Origin: Symbiodinium natans
Lineage: Eukaryota; Sar; Dinophyceae; Suessiales; Symbiodiniaceae
Reading direction: 5' to 3'
DNA length: 64,000 nt
Assembly (NCBI GenBank): GCA_905221605.1
Contig: CAJNDS010000021.1
Location: forward strand, 151,001 to 215,000
The position numbers were made by a program, and so were the translations under genes. Every line of letters begins with the position of its first letter. Position 1 is the first letter of the stretch. The notes under the pieces are model-generated. The model did no database searches, was not told where the DNA came from, and saw only the letters and a program-made list of their open reading frames with translations. Positions 51,926 to 62,319 of the stretch are shown piece by piece.

Positions 51926-52289
51926 TCGACACCTTCAGCATGGCTTTGCTATTGCATTATTATTATTAATACTATTATTATTGTTATTATTATTATTGTG
52001 GCCGCAGCGTGCTTATTGAACAAGCACAACACGGCTGAGGTTCTGGACAGCGTTTGCGCCCAGTTCGTCCCCAGGCCAGCTGCAGCCCGAGTAAGATCAC
52101 GCTCAAGAAAGCAGTTCATGCCTATGTTTCACTCAAAGGTTGGCCTCAAGTCCCGCAACGCAAGCTTGTCCTTTGCTCTTGCTTGCTGTTCTCATTGTCC
52201 TCCTTACAGTCGTATCTTGTTGTGTTAGCAGGTCACTGTGAGCTGGCATCAGTACAATCCAAGCAGCGAGCGGCATTCTGCAGATCTAC

Positions 52290-52376
52290 TTTGGATTCGT
52301 CCTCTTCGAGGATTGCGGCTTCTCCGAGCCATTCGCAACGCTGTGGCCAGGCACTCAGACAAGGATCACGCCGGCG
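52290..52376 (+). CDS. Possible voltage-gated ion channel, S4 exon
   Basis: The frame reads LLWIRPLRGLRLLRAIRNAV followed by ARHSDKDHAG and ends GGC|GTAAGT, a consensus donor. Arg at every third residue (IRPLRGLRLLRAIRNAV) is the S4 voltage-sensor pattern, preceded in the frame by YNPSSERHSAD. Confidence 0.5.
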
Positions 52377-52413
52377 TAAGTTTCATCTGAGCCGGGATGT
52401 GCACACCCGCAGT

Positions 52414-52530
52414 TCAGAGTCATGGCTACTAGTAGCTACTTCTGGCCTCAAGAAATCTGTCATTGTCACATTGTCGTGGCGACAGTCCAGCTGCCTTCGG
52501 CGGTCATCGGCAGCCAGCATAGCCCTCGCT
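52414..52530 (+). CDS. Possible voltage-gated ion channel, S4-S5 linker/S5 exon
   Basis: The frame reads SSESWLLVATSGLKKSVIVT followed by LSWRQSSCL. 'LVATSGLKKSVIVTLSW' has the form of an S4-S5 linker entering S5. It becomes Ser/Arg-rich after that and runs into a TTTAGGG array at 52557. The intron from the S4 exon would be only about 37 nt, so boundaries are doubtful. Confidence 0.35.
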
Positions 52531-52556
52531 GGCCTTGCCAGGCCCGAACTGGGTCT

Positions 52557-52612
52557 AGGGTTTAGGGTTTAAGGTTTAGGGTTTTGGGTTTAGGGTTAAG
52601 GGTTTAGGGTAC
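52557..52612 (+). repeat. Telomeric array
   Basis: TTTAGGG with TTTAAGG and TTTTGGG variants. Confidence 0.9.
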
Positions 52613-52807
52613 AATGGCTACAATCAGTAATTACTCTTGGCCCAGCGGAAGAAGCTTGTTGGTGCCTTGTAGTGCGTGAGCTGCGTTACACCTTGGAAAG
52701 CCTGACGCTTTTCCAAGCGAGGCAAGTCAAGTCAAATATGAGAGATGACGTGGGCTGCATGTGGCCCCCCCGCAACGGGAAATAGAGAGCGGGTCTGGGA
52801 ATTTGTA

Positions 52808-53015
52808 TCGCCTCCTCTTCTCTTCCCTCTTCTCCTCTTCCTCTCTTCTTCTCCTCTCCTCCTTTTCTCCTCTAATTCTCCTCTTCTTCTCTTCTTCTCC
52901 TCTTCTCTTCCTCCTCTTCTCCTCTGCTCTTCTTCTCTCCTTCTTTGCTCTCCTCCTCTTCTCCTCTTCCTCTTTTCCTCCTCCTTCTTTTCTCCTCCTC
53001 TTCTCCTTTTCATCA
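52808..53015 (-). repeat. Polypyrimidine (CTC/CTT) tract
   Basis: About 200 bp of only C and T (apart from single A/G), mainly TCTTCTCCTC units; triplex-prone. Glu/Arg-rich ORFs on the minus strand are artefacts. Confidence 0.93.
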
Positions 53016-53565
53016 GGCATGAGATGTCGGTACTCGCAACGAACGAGTGCCATCTTTCCAGCCGCTTTCCCGAAGCAAAAACTCCAGCTTAAGGAGACTC
53101 TGCTTATTTTCGGGGAAATCCCCATGGTTGAGGTTCATCTAAATTGCCGGGCTCTTTGTTGTACTCGAAACATACTGCATACCATACTCGTAGAAACCCC
53201 AAAAGGAAGCATTGATTTTGCAGAACGCCCCACCACCAGAAGTGCGGGAGGTGTGCGAAGCCGATGCTGCTTGCCCTGGCGCGGCACTTAACCTTGAGAG
53301 TTACTTGTATGAGGGTTTTGGGGTTCAGGGTGTTATGGGTATCATCGACTTTTCGTGGGTTCAGAACGCCTTGAGGAAGGGGTGGGCAATGTTGAGTTGC
53401 CAAAAATATGCTTCCTAGCACTCCGGAGAGCTCCTTTTGAGGTTTTATGGGTACCTCCCTTCAAGGACCCTAAGAAATTGGGTTCAGAAGTGCGCTGCAG
53501 ACGATAAGCCGCTAAGCCCCTCGGCCGCATGGCCCTAGCCCTAAACCCGGAATCCGAAACCGCTA

Positions 53566-53712
53566 ATCTAAGGGTAGTTCTATGGGCCCTTAATATGGTC
53601 CCTTACCTCCTTTAAAGGGTTCTGAAGTATGGGCAGTTGGGTTTTATAGGGTATATAGTGAGTCTATACGGGGTTCCTCTTTTAAGGTCCCATGCTAAGG
53701 GACCAGAACCCT
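53566..53712. mobile_element. Introner-like hairpin
   Basis: Left arm TTCTATGGGCCCTTAATATG then GTCCCTTA; right arm TTTTAAGGTCCCATGCTAAG then GGACCAGAAC. Inner ACCTCCTTTAAAGGGTTCT / GGGGTTCCTCTTTTAAGG. A CCCTAAA tract follows at once. Confidence 0.5.
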
Positions 53713-53854
53713 AAACCCTAAACCCTAAGGCCTAAACAGAGACCCGAGGTCGATAAGCCGGCAAGCCGATGTGCTTATTGGCTTACTGGCTTGGCTTATC
53801 AACCTTGGGTCTTTGTCAAGGGGGCTGAGGCTTTGGGGTTTGGGGTTTGGGGTA

Positions 53855-53932
53855 CAGGGTATAGGGTATAGGGTTTAGGGTTTAGGGTTTAGGGTTTAGG
53901 GTTTAGGGTTTAGGGTTTAGGGTTTAGGGATC
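53855..53932 (+). repeat. Telomeric array
   Basis: GTACAGGG/GTATAGGG units followed by about eight TTTAGGG units. The transition suggests variant seeding from TATAGGG. Confidence 0.93.
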
Positions 53933-54520
53933 GGCTGAACAGGCGATGGGTTCATCGGCGTAGAGCAGTGTGAGACTGAAAGAGGCATGCACACGAGGCT
54001 GTTTCGCTACCCCGGACTGCATGACTATCATCATCATAGGACGATATTCGGCATCCGTGAAGAAACCCTTATCCTACGGGTAGGGGGCTTAGGGAGGGAA
54101 TGTAGGGTTCGGGCTGATGAAGAAGGCAAACATGCGCACCAAGGTCTTGACAAGCATCGTGTTTATGCTTTCCTCAGTGATCGTGACTCTTCAGGCCGCG
54201 GGCAGATGGGTTTGCATTGCTGCTTTGTTGTATGATGGCGTGAGCAATTCTTGCAGGAACGCTTGCTTCTCAATACTGTATGTGAGAGGGATCGAGGAAT
54301 AGCAACGCAGGTTCCTGGCTTGTTGGACGAGATTGAAACGGACGAGGTCAAGTACAACTGGCACTTTGGCCATGGCAGACAGCGAAACGGCTGAGTGCCC
54401 TAAACCAGTTTCATTTTCAAGTTGCTTAAACCTCCTGAAGGTGCAAAAGGTCCACCCCCTAATGAAACCCCTAAGCACCTAACTCTTGAAACACGTTAAG
54501 TCGCAGGATGTATGTGCCAG

Positions 54521-54620
54521 TTGGGATGTTCCCCCTTATACGAACAGCCCTCAATAAGGATTATAATCGGGGGTACTTTCTTCCCTATCAAGGACTGTTA
54601 GTATAAGGGGGAACATCCCA
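54521..54620. mobile_element. Introner, family A (copy 4), with target-site duplication
   Basis: Arms TTGGGATGTTCCCCCTTATA and TATAAGGGGGAACATCCCA. Subterminal CGAACAGCCCT / AGGACTGTTAG. ATGTGCCAG occurs directly before (54512-54520) and after (54621-54629) the element. A GTATGT donor just upstream (54510) and the CAG of the right duplication would make a 120-nt intron. Confidence 0.85.
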
Positions 54621-54983
54621 ATGTGCCAGGATAAAAGTACTTGACAAGTTTGGGACGGTGTTCGACGCCACGGCCACACTCATGGGAGCCCGAAACTCGG
54701 GACTTCAGCTCAGAACTTTCCCGCAATGACGCCAAACATATAGCAATATACGAATGTACTAAGCATATAGAGATGTAGTAGTACACTAGTACAATAATAC
54801 GATCATGTTAGGAATGTAGTAGTCTCACATCGCAATAGTAATAATCTAAGGCTTCAGGACCTGCAGAGGTTGCGGGGGGCTATTGTACTACTACATGTTC
54901 ATATTTTATTATATGAATATCTAGCTATTATTGCGATATCAGATTGCCATATTACTAGTATGATCGTGTTTTTGGGCTCACAG

Positions 54984-55080
54984 CGTGGAAGAGATGGCCG
55001 AGGCCATCGCTGGATCCAATGACCTCGGCTACCTCTGCATCGAGCTCTTTGCAGAGTCCGGACATGAGAGGCCTGCTAAG
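54984..55080 (+). CDS. Possible PurF-like (amidophosphoribosyltransferase) C-terminal exon
   Basis: After GCTCACAG the frame reads VEEMAEAIAGSNDLGYLCIE followed by LFAESGHERPAK. The 'sVEE......dsLGYLs.E' pattern resembles the C-terminal region of amidophosphoribosyltransferase (first step of purine synthesis), though the match is short and includes an insertion. It ends at AAGG|GTTTGGGG, a degenerate telomeric unit. Confidence 0.35.
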
Positions 55081-55691
55081 GGTTTGGGGTTTAGGATCTG
55101 GGATCTGGGATCTGGGATTGGGATCTGGGATCTACATACTTAGCTTGCTCTTTGCGGTGCTTCAGGGGCGGGGGGCAGAAGAGTGGATGGGACTTTGATG
55201 TGCTAAGGATCAGAAACCATCATGCAAACGCACCCAAGAAAGCTTCACGCAGCTTTCACTACGACTCATCTCGAACCATGACTTGCATGGGCGTCCCTCT
55301 CTGCCAAGTTAAAATCCGAAGCTCGCAAGCTTGACCAGATCCAACTGCTGTTTGGGCACTGGTGCCTTTGGCGCAGCGGTGCGTAGGGGTTGTGTGGGGG
55401 GTGCTGTGCGTGGCGTGCACCTGGAGCCCGGGGAGCTCTCACGGGTCTCAAAGGGATGTGCAGTTGCTCCGTTGCTCCCCAAGGCACATTGTTAGGTGTG
55501 TGGAGCCTTCAATCGTGTGGATGGCATTCCGATTTGTTTGGGCTGCGCAGGCTGCAGATTGCCCTCTTCCTGGGTACGGCTTGAAGCTGAGATGTTCGAA
55601 AGAAGCAGCCTGCGAGCCGCTTTGTCCGGTACAATGAGGTGCTCTTCTTTGTCCTCCTGATGGGCCTTAGTGCCCCACCCAGTAGCTTGAG

Positions 55692-55782
55692 TATATATAT
55701 ATATATATATAATAATCATAATAATAGTCATAATAACAGTAATAATGATAAGAATAGTAATACTTATATATATATATATATG
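55692..55782. repeat. TATA / AATAAT tract
   Basis: (TA)n, AATAATCATAATAATAGTCA and (TA)n again; artefactual Ile/Tyr ORFs. Confidence 0.85.
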
Positions 55783-55789
55783 TAGATTT

Positions 55790-56018
55790 GGTCCAGTCGA
55801 GCGAGTCCTGTTCCAGGCCTTGCCGGTATCATCTGTGGAGTCTTGGCCACCCAGCTGATCATCATCAAAGGCACGCAACCTCCTGGTTCCAATTCGTCTT
55901 AGGGCTTCGAGTGCCACACTGTCAGGCGACGCGGAAATCGATGGCGGCTCTGTGAGCTTTCGCAGGAACAAGCTCATCGCCGATTCCTCAAAGAAAGGAT
56001 GACTGGTCTGAAGGTACG
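55790..56018 (-). CDS. Possible minus-strand exon, kinase-tail-like
   Basis: On the minus strand, after acceptor GGTTCGCAG, the frame reads YLQTSHPFFEESAMSLFLRK, then LTEPPSISASPDSVALEALR and RIGTRRLRAFDDDQLGGQDS. 'L..sHPFF' resembles the last motif of protein-kinase domains, but nothing else of a kinase is in view. It would be the only clear minus-strand coding in the window. Confidence 0.35.
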
Positions 56019-56024
56019 CTGCGA

Positions 56025-57290
56025 ACCCACAGTTTAGGTTTTAGGGCTACTACCACCCCCTAGGTTCCCCCCCCACAATCAAGGCTGTTTAGGGCCATAG
56101 CCAAACTGTATCAGCTGCTCCCGAACGGCGTAGATACCTCGGCACCGAGGTTGGAAGTCTGGACAAGGCCAAAGCAACAAGCAGAGCTTGCAGCAAAAGG
56201 AAGAGTGCCACCCTTCAGCTTCCTCCGAGACATTTTGAGACTCTGTGCCGCAGCTGTGACAGGCTTTCCGAGCTGCAGGTGCTCGGCTCAGACACATTTG
56301 CTGTGGTTTTCAACAGTAAGCCCTGATCCCTGTTTACGGACTTCTTTGCTTTGTGTTTTTCATTTGTGGTAGGTGGAGTCCTTTCTGGAAGACAACATGA
56401 TAGAGAATACGCGAATGAAGGCAGAACGAATGAAGGGAATGGAGAAAGGAAAGAAACGAAACGAAGGAAGAAGGAAAACACAATAGACTCTCACCCTAGG
56501 GTCCGGCTCCCCAAAAGACTCCTGAAATAGGCGTTTGCTTCTTTATTACTGCTTCTGCGGTGACATGCTTCGTAAAAATGCTGACAAGTCAGCAAGGAAG
56601 GACAGCGCGTGCAGCGCGCCCATGCACCTGACATGGTCTACTCTGTTTCCTTACATGTGTTTTAGCCATGTAACTGTAAGTGTGTACGCGTCTCCTGCTG
56701 TCGCTTCGTTGTACTGCATCCAAAAACTCTCCCACGTTCGATAAGTTCAATCAGCACTTCATTATGACTGGGCTGACTGTATATGTAACTGCTTTACTTG
56801 TGTGCATACTCTACATATATTGGTAATGTAGGATATGCTCTGTGTTTGCAAGTGTTTGTTTTCAAGGAACATGGTCTGATTTGCAATAAAACGAAAAATC
56901 AGCCAGATCGCAATTTGACAGATATTCATATTTACAAACCTTTTCAGTGCCGTGTAAGGTCACACTTGGTGTTTCCTGCTAAGGTTTACACTTAGGGCTA
57001 TTAAACATAGAGATACTGACTTCAACTCAAGATGCAGCAAGAGATCGCAGGTGCATCTCGGCTCTCTTAGTAGCTGAACGAGTACGCTCTACACTTTTTG
57101 GGATACTACAAGATTCCCTTGTAGAACCGAACGTGTGCACTTTTTTGGGGGGTTAATGAACTCAGCAGCCAAGCTCTTGATGTTAGAAGGCAACTCGTTT
57201 TGCGGCCTAAGGCCACGGACCTGCTGACAACATAGATTGGAACGACATCCGTAGCACCTTGGCTGTGCCGCTGGACCGCCGGGTCGGTTG
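56025..57290. other. Gene-poor stretch with family-C fragment
   Basis: A family-C left half lies at 56047-56098 (CTACTACCACCCCCTAGGTT ... ACAATCAAGGCTGTTTAGGG). The rest is AT-richer with no supported coding. Confidence 0.45.
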
Positions 57291-57293
57291 GGC

Positions 57294-57352
57294 TTTAGGG
57301 TTTAGGGTTTAGGGTTTGGGGTTTGGGGTTTGGGGTTTAGGGCTCAGGGTTT
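57294..57352 (+). repeat. Telomeric array immediately before an exon
   Basis: TTTAGGG, TTTGGGG and CTCAGGG units end 8 bp before an acceptor, CGCCACAG. Confidence 0.92.
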
Positions 57353-57360
57353 CGCCACAG

Positions 57361-57486
57361 TCTCGGCTCCAGGACGACACGGCGGTGGCTGACACCGAGA
57401 AGGTCAAGGAGGAGCTGAACGAGCTGCTGGTGGCGAAGCCCGGAGAAGGCGCTGCTGGCGGCCCCGAGCATGACGATGCAACCAAG
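57361..57486 (+). CDS. Helical-protein gene, exon 1
   Basis: The frame reads SRLQDDTAVADTEKVKEELN followed by ELLVAKPGEGAAGGPEHDDA and T-K. GC-rich codons, clearly coding. A GA donor after ACCAAG gives a phase-0 join to the next exon. A GT donor at 57498 formed with the telomeric array does not keep phase. Confidence 0.55.
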
Positions 57487-57497
57487 GAGCGCCGGCG

Positions 57498-57713
57498 GTT
57501 TAGGGTTGTGGGTTTAGGGTTCCGGGTTTAGGGTTTAGGGTTTATAGGGTTTATAGGGTTTATAGGGTTTATAGGGTTTATAAGGTTTATAGGGTTTATA
57601 GGGTTTATAGGGTTTATAGGGTTTATAGGGTTTATAGGGTTTATAGGGTTTATAGGGTTTATAGGGTTTATAGGGTTTATAGGGTTTATAGGGTTTATAG
57701 GGTTTATAGGGTC
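57498..57713 (+). repeat. TTTAGGG array passing into a TTTATAGGG nonamer minisatellite
   Basis: Telomeric units to about 57540, then about 19 copies of GTTTATAGG nonamers, one with A for G. The nonamer looks like a telomeric unit with a TA insertion that was then amplified. Confidence 0.95.
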
Positions 57714-57901
57714 TAGGGGGGAATAGCGGCAGCAACGGCAGCAGCAAGAGCAAGAGCAAGATGAATATGAGAAAGGAAGAAGAATCAGAATCATGTTCGT
57801 GCGAAAGACCATGAGAACAGCCAGAATATTTTTCTTCAGAAAAGGACAAAGAGATAGGAGAATAGTAAGAAAGCACTAAGTGCCCTGTATTGCCTTCCCA
57901 G

Positions 57902-57958
57902 GAGCTCAGCCTGGACGCATGGCAGGAGCGTGTGGAGCAGATGGGCGAGGCCAGGCTC
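57902..57958 (+). CDS. Helical-protein gene, exon 2
   Basis: After CCTTCCCAG the frame reads ELSLDAWQERVEQMGEARL (19 codons) and ends CTC|GTAAAC. Phase 0 on both sides. Confidence 0.55.
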
Positions 57959-58319
57959 GTAAACCGGTTCCCCGACCACCACCCTCTATACTACACCCCC
58001 CCTAGGGTTTAGGGTTTAGGGTTTAGGGTTTAGGGTTTAGGGTTTAGGGTTATACTAACCCCCCCCTCTCTATACTACAGGGTACAGGGTACAGGGTTTA
58101 GGGTTTGGTTCCCCCCATAATCAAGGCTGTTTAGGGATTAGTACTGCAAGCCCAATAAGGATACTGCCCTCCCCCCCCCCCCCCCCCCAGGTTCACCCCA
58201 TAATGAAGGCTGTTGAGGGATAATTACGGTCAAGAAGGCGGGGGAACCTAGGGGCGTAGTATAGAGGGGGGTAGTCGGGAGGCCAATGGTAAACCATCAA
58301 CACCCCGGATCCCAGAAAG
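57959..58319 (+). other. 361-nt intron built of family-C arms and a telomeric array
   Basis: GT-AG, phase 0 both sides. It contains CTATACTACACCCCCC, a TTTAGGG array (58005-58050), CCCCCTCTCTATACTACAG, AATCAAGGCTGTTTAGGG, a poly-C run, CATAATGAAGGCTGTTGAGG and GGGGAACCTAGGGGCGTAGT then ATAGAGGGGGG. It appears to be two family-C elements, one nested or adjacent, with a telomeric array expanded in the first. Confidence 0.65.
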
Positions 58320-58390
58320 GAGGAGTTGGACGACAGCGAGATTGAGGAGCTCTCGAAGTATCGCTGTAGCCTTCATGACAAGGCAAGCAA
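58320..58390 (+). CDS. Helical-protein gene, exon 3
   Basis: After CCAGAAAG the phase-0 frame reads EELDDSEIEELSKYRCSLHD. Joining exons 2 and 3 gives ...GEARL+EELDDSEIEEL, a continuous acidic helix. The ORF stays open to 58826 but loses coding character. Confidence 0.5.
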
Positions 58391-58947
58391 GACACCGGAA
58401 CTTGGGTCGAACTTCTGTAGGCCCTGGCTACCCTGCACCCTAAAAACCCAAGAACCACCTGACCCATGTCAAAGTTCAGATCTCTTGCGCCGCAATTCAG
58501 GGAGTCACCATGGAGGACAACGCCTCAGCTTCACAGAATGTTGCGCGTTCGCCGTGCAGCGTCTTCGACCTCAGGTTCTCAAGTCTGCTTACCATGAGAT
58601 GGCGCTCTTCGGTCCTGTCTGCAGACGGCTTAGCCACGCAGCCACTGTAAAGGCTTATAAGGGAACTGTCACAACGCTTCTTACGACACCATGGCGGTGT
58701 ACAGGTGTAGAAGATTTCATCCTTAGCGTCTTCAAGCACGCTTCAAATGTCAAGACGCTACCGATCCTCGCATTCAACCACCAGCAGAACAAGGCGCGCA
58801 ATGCACGCCACACAGGCGACCAGTAGAATTCCGGCAGACGCGCCACGTGCCGAGGTTTATTCTCGGCTGCTTCTCAATGGGTCTGCACCTTTGCGACACC
58901 TTGGGAAGAGAAGAGCATTCCCGCGCCCATTGTGTCTACTGAGGCAG

Positions 58948-59025
58948 GTTGTTGACGACGGGCTGAGAGAAGTGCAGTTCGGCCCCCGGACTTGCACGGT
59001 ACGCCTCGATGAGAAGCCCCTCTAA
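58948..59025 (+). CDS. Possible exon, unknown
   Basis: After CTGAGGCAG the frame reads VVDDGLREVQFGPRTCTVRL followed by DEKPL and TAA. Compact, soluble-looking C-terminus. Unknown. Confidence 0.35.
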   Translation, partial: VVDDGLREVQFGPRTCTVRLDEKPL

Positions 59026-59475
59026 ACAGCGAAGCGATGTAAAAGAGGGCAAGGGTCGGACAGCGACCCTGAAGAAGCAACCGATGCCCCAGAGAGAAGG
59101 CTGATGGAATTCTAAGGTCCAAGGCTTTTCTTCCGTCTTGGGACAGTGCGCTTACCATCCCCCCTCTCCCATGCCCAAGATGCCCGAGGACTCGGATTGG
59201 CGCGCTCCAGGCACTTTTGCCCGACATGATCCAAGAAGCAGAGGCCGAAACATCCTAGAAAGCACTCGCCTGCAGTCTCCAGACTCCTGGCTCTTTCAGT
59301 ACTCGTAGGAAGCCTAGCAAGGTAGAAGCCAGTATCAATCAAACCAATCCTGACATGCCTTCGCAGTCTGCAGACTTCTCTAGCTTTGGAGTGCGTGGTA
59401 CATTTTGAGGAGGTGGCCGTCACGTCCGGCTACAGAAGTGAACAAAGCCCGAGCTTCAAAACCCAAAGCCCTAAA

Positions 59476-59600
59476 CGACAGCGAGTCCAAAATGATCGTC
59501 GGACTCGTCAGCTCTTTGGCGGAGGCCACTTCGAAAGACCTGTCTGAGCTGGTGGCGTTGGAGGCTCCTCATCGTATCAAGCAGCGGCAAAACCGCACCT
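59476..59600 (+). CDS. Probable exon, unknown
   Basis: The frame reads NDSESKMIVGLVSSLAEATS followed by KDLSELVALEAPHRIKQRQ. Helical and balanced. Then the sequence becomes a T/G-rich tract with GGGGGG runs. Acceptor not certain. Confidence 0.4.
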
Positions 59601-59759
59601 GGTTTTGCTTCGTTTTCTGGGGGGGTTGGGAGGGGGCGGGGTTGAGGGCGGCGGGGGGGGTTGGGGGGAAGGTAGGGGTGGGGGGTAGGGAGGTTGGTTC
59701 CATCACTGTTGACCGAAAACATTGGAGGAGAGGGGGTTCAGAACATGGTTTAGCTTGAG

Positions 59760-60715
59760 TGGGTCTTGCCCGGGCCCGAACCCAAAACTCTTAAAGCGTT
59801 CGCCCAAAACCCCTGAACCTGCGGCCTAAAGCAGTGCCATCCAAAGCCGTGTTATTAAAACTTCCAGAGCAGTGCAGTCCAGGGCAGAAGCTAACACTCG
59901 TAAACTGTACGCCCAAAACCCCCGACCGACGCTCAAAGCATCTCCTAAGCCGTGTGCCGTATACCCTAAACCCCAGAACTTTGTAATCCTAAACCCTTCA
60001 AACTGTCAACCCCGGTCCCAAAACCAAAACACGACGCCCTCCACCCCGAACCCAGCACAGCTTCTTTCCCGCCATGCTCTCTTGAAGACCATGTGCATGT
60101 GCTCTTATTGCGTTGTCGGTTTTGGGGTAGACTTACCCTTTGCCTCACAGAGGGTTACCGTTGCTCACTTGCTACGCACCCGCAAGGCTTAGATGTTTTC
60201 AGGGGCATGAGCTCAGAGGCAAAGATTTCCTTGGCAAAGCCGTTGCAAAGCTCTGACCCCGCCAAGCCGATACCTGGAAGATGCACCCCAACCAAGTTGT
60301 CCAAGTGCACCACGCTGAGCTCCCAACCAACGAAATGACCCAACAACACTTGCAAAAGCCAAACGTTTCGTAGCGACACCCTCAAAATCAGCCGTGTTTT
60401 TAAGCAGCAAGAATTAGCATTTCTACTTTCAACAAAAAAGGGTACGGCTTCACAGGCGGTGGGTCACTTTAGGTCGCTCTAGCGTCACAAACTCGAAGCC
60501 CAAACCATGCCTACCGAAGCCCTAAGCTTTGAGCCCGCACTCCGAAAGAGGATCGCCTCGAGAAGAAGAAGGAGGCCTGGCCAGCTTCGGATGCGAACTG
60601 CTTGTTTCTGTGATCTGGCCGTGCTCCAGTCTCAGGGGCCAGGGCTCAAGGCCTCAGAAGCAACGACACATCTGATCTCACAGAAGAAGTCAAGGCATGG
60701 TTCTACAGAAAAAGA
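59760..60715. other. Stretch with no clear gene
   Basis: Several short ORFs on both strands; scattered CCCTAAACCCC motifs near 59960-60000. No supported coding. Confidence 0.4.
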
Positions 60716-60781
60716 TTGCTTGGGGGGCTCATGGCTCTCCACTTCGCGCAGGCCTTGAGAGCCCTGATCGCGGAAAAGGAG
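60716..60781 (+). CDS. Possible short helical exon
   Basis: The frame reads GGLMALHFAQALRALIAEKE then Q, ending GAGCAG|GTGCTT. Amphipathic helix with a plausible GT donor at 60782. Confidence 0.35.
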
Positions 60782-61149
60782 CAGGTGCTTTTGCATTGCG
60801 CATTAATAGGGCCCCCCTCTTTGAAGTCAAGGTTGCCGGAGTATTCAGGACTCTGTGACTGTTTGGGGGTCCAGAGTGGGGTCCGAATTAAGTCAAATCG
60901 TCCGGGTGTCGTGAGAAAAAATGGGGTGGGGCGCTTTACAATCAATTGCCGGGCTTCGCTGTGCCTTTTAAACTCATACAAACTCATCGCTTTTGCAATC
61001 CTATAAAACACGTGGACCATTTGAAGAGAGGAAAAAAACAGCTTCGACTGTTCGGGGGGGGGGGGGGGGGCGGCAGGTCCAACAGTAAATACCATATCAT
61101 TAGATTCGTATACGCCAGTGCCGCCGACCCCAGACCCAAGACAGTCGCA

Positions 61150-62290
61150 TTGGGGCGGAAGGCAGGGTGGAGCGCGGGCAGGCGGGGGGGGCGGGGGCGG
61201 GGGGGGTGGGGGTGGGTGGGGGTGGGTGGGGGTGGAAAGGGGGGCGGCGGGGGTGGGGGGTGTGGGGGGTGATGGTAGAGGGTTGGTGTCGGATTAGGGA
61301 GTTGGGGGCGGAAGGCAGGGGTGGACTGGGGGGCATAGAGATGAAGAAGCGATGAGAGTGAGAGCGGGGGCTGTCGGATGGTGCACGATGGTGGGAGGGG
61401 GTAATGATGAGGGCTGGGGAGGGTTGGTGGGAGGGTTAGGGAGTGGGAGTGGGAGAGGGTGGGGGCGGCTGGCGGAAAGGGGGGCCTGACTCATTTGACC
61501 AGCTCTGGTGAGAGGGTTGGGGCGGAAGGCAGGGTGGAGCGCGGCGGGTGGACAGGGGAGGTGACGGTCGAGGGTTGGTGGAGTTGGGGGCGGAAGGCAG
61601 GGGAGTGATGAGAGCGGGGAGGCGGTTAGGGCGGGCGTGGATTGGAATCCCTCAAACTAGAGATTTGTCAGGGGCGGAGTAGGGGGTAGGGGCCTAGGAG
61701 GGAAGGGATGGGGGGGGTGGGGGGGGGTGGGGTTTCAGAGTCGAGGGTGGGGGGTTGAGGGCAAAGGGGGGGGGAGTGGAGAGCGGTGAGACGGTGAAGG
61801 GCGGGTCAGGCGGCATGGATTGGATCCTTGAAACACTACAGATTGGTCAGGGGCGGGAGAAAGGGCGAGGCCTACAGGGTGGGGGGGGGCCAGGGGGGTG
61901 GGGGGGTGGGGGGGGGGGGGGGGAGTGGGGGGGGGGGGGGGAATGGGGATGGGTAGGGGGTGGGGGGGTGGGGGGGGGGGGGGGGGTGGGGACTGGGGCA
62001 TACAGGAGGGGAGGGGTGGTGGGGGGGGGTGGGAGGGGGGGTGGGGGGGGTGGGGGTTTGGGGGGGGGGGTGGGATGGGGGTGGGGTGGGGGGTTGGCGG
62101 GGGGTGGGGTGGCGGGTGGGGGTGGGGGGGTGGGTGTGGTGGGGGTGTGGGGTGGGAGGCGGGGGGGGGTGGGGAGGGGGGGGGGGGTGGGGGGTGGATG
62201 GTGGGGTGGGCTGGGGAGGGGGGGGGGGGGCCCAGGTGGGGGGCGTGGGGGGGTGGGGGGGGTGGTCGGGAATGCGCTGGACCCTTTAAA
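61150..62290 (+). repeat. G-rich minisatellite block
   Basis: Repeats around GGGGCGGAAGGCAGG (61154, 61305, 61521 and 61589), a GGATTGGA(A)TCC...CAGGGGCGG duplication (61631 and 61818), then about 400 bp of GGGTGGGGGG runs. Contains R1 motifs at both ends. Very high G-quadruplex potential on the + strand. Confidence 0.9.
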
Positions 62291-62319
62291 CCGCCTGAAT
62301 GGATGGGGTGGGGGGGAGT

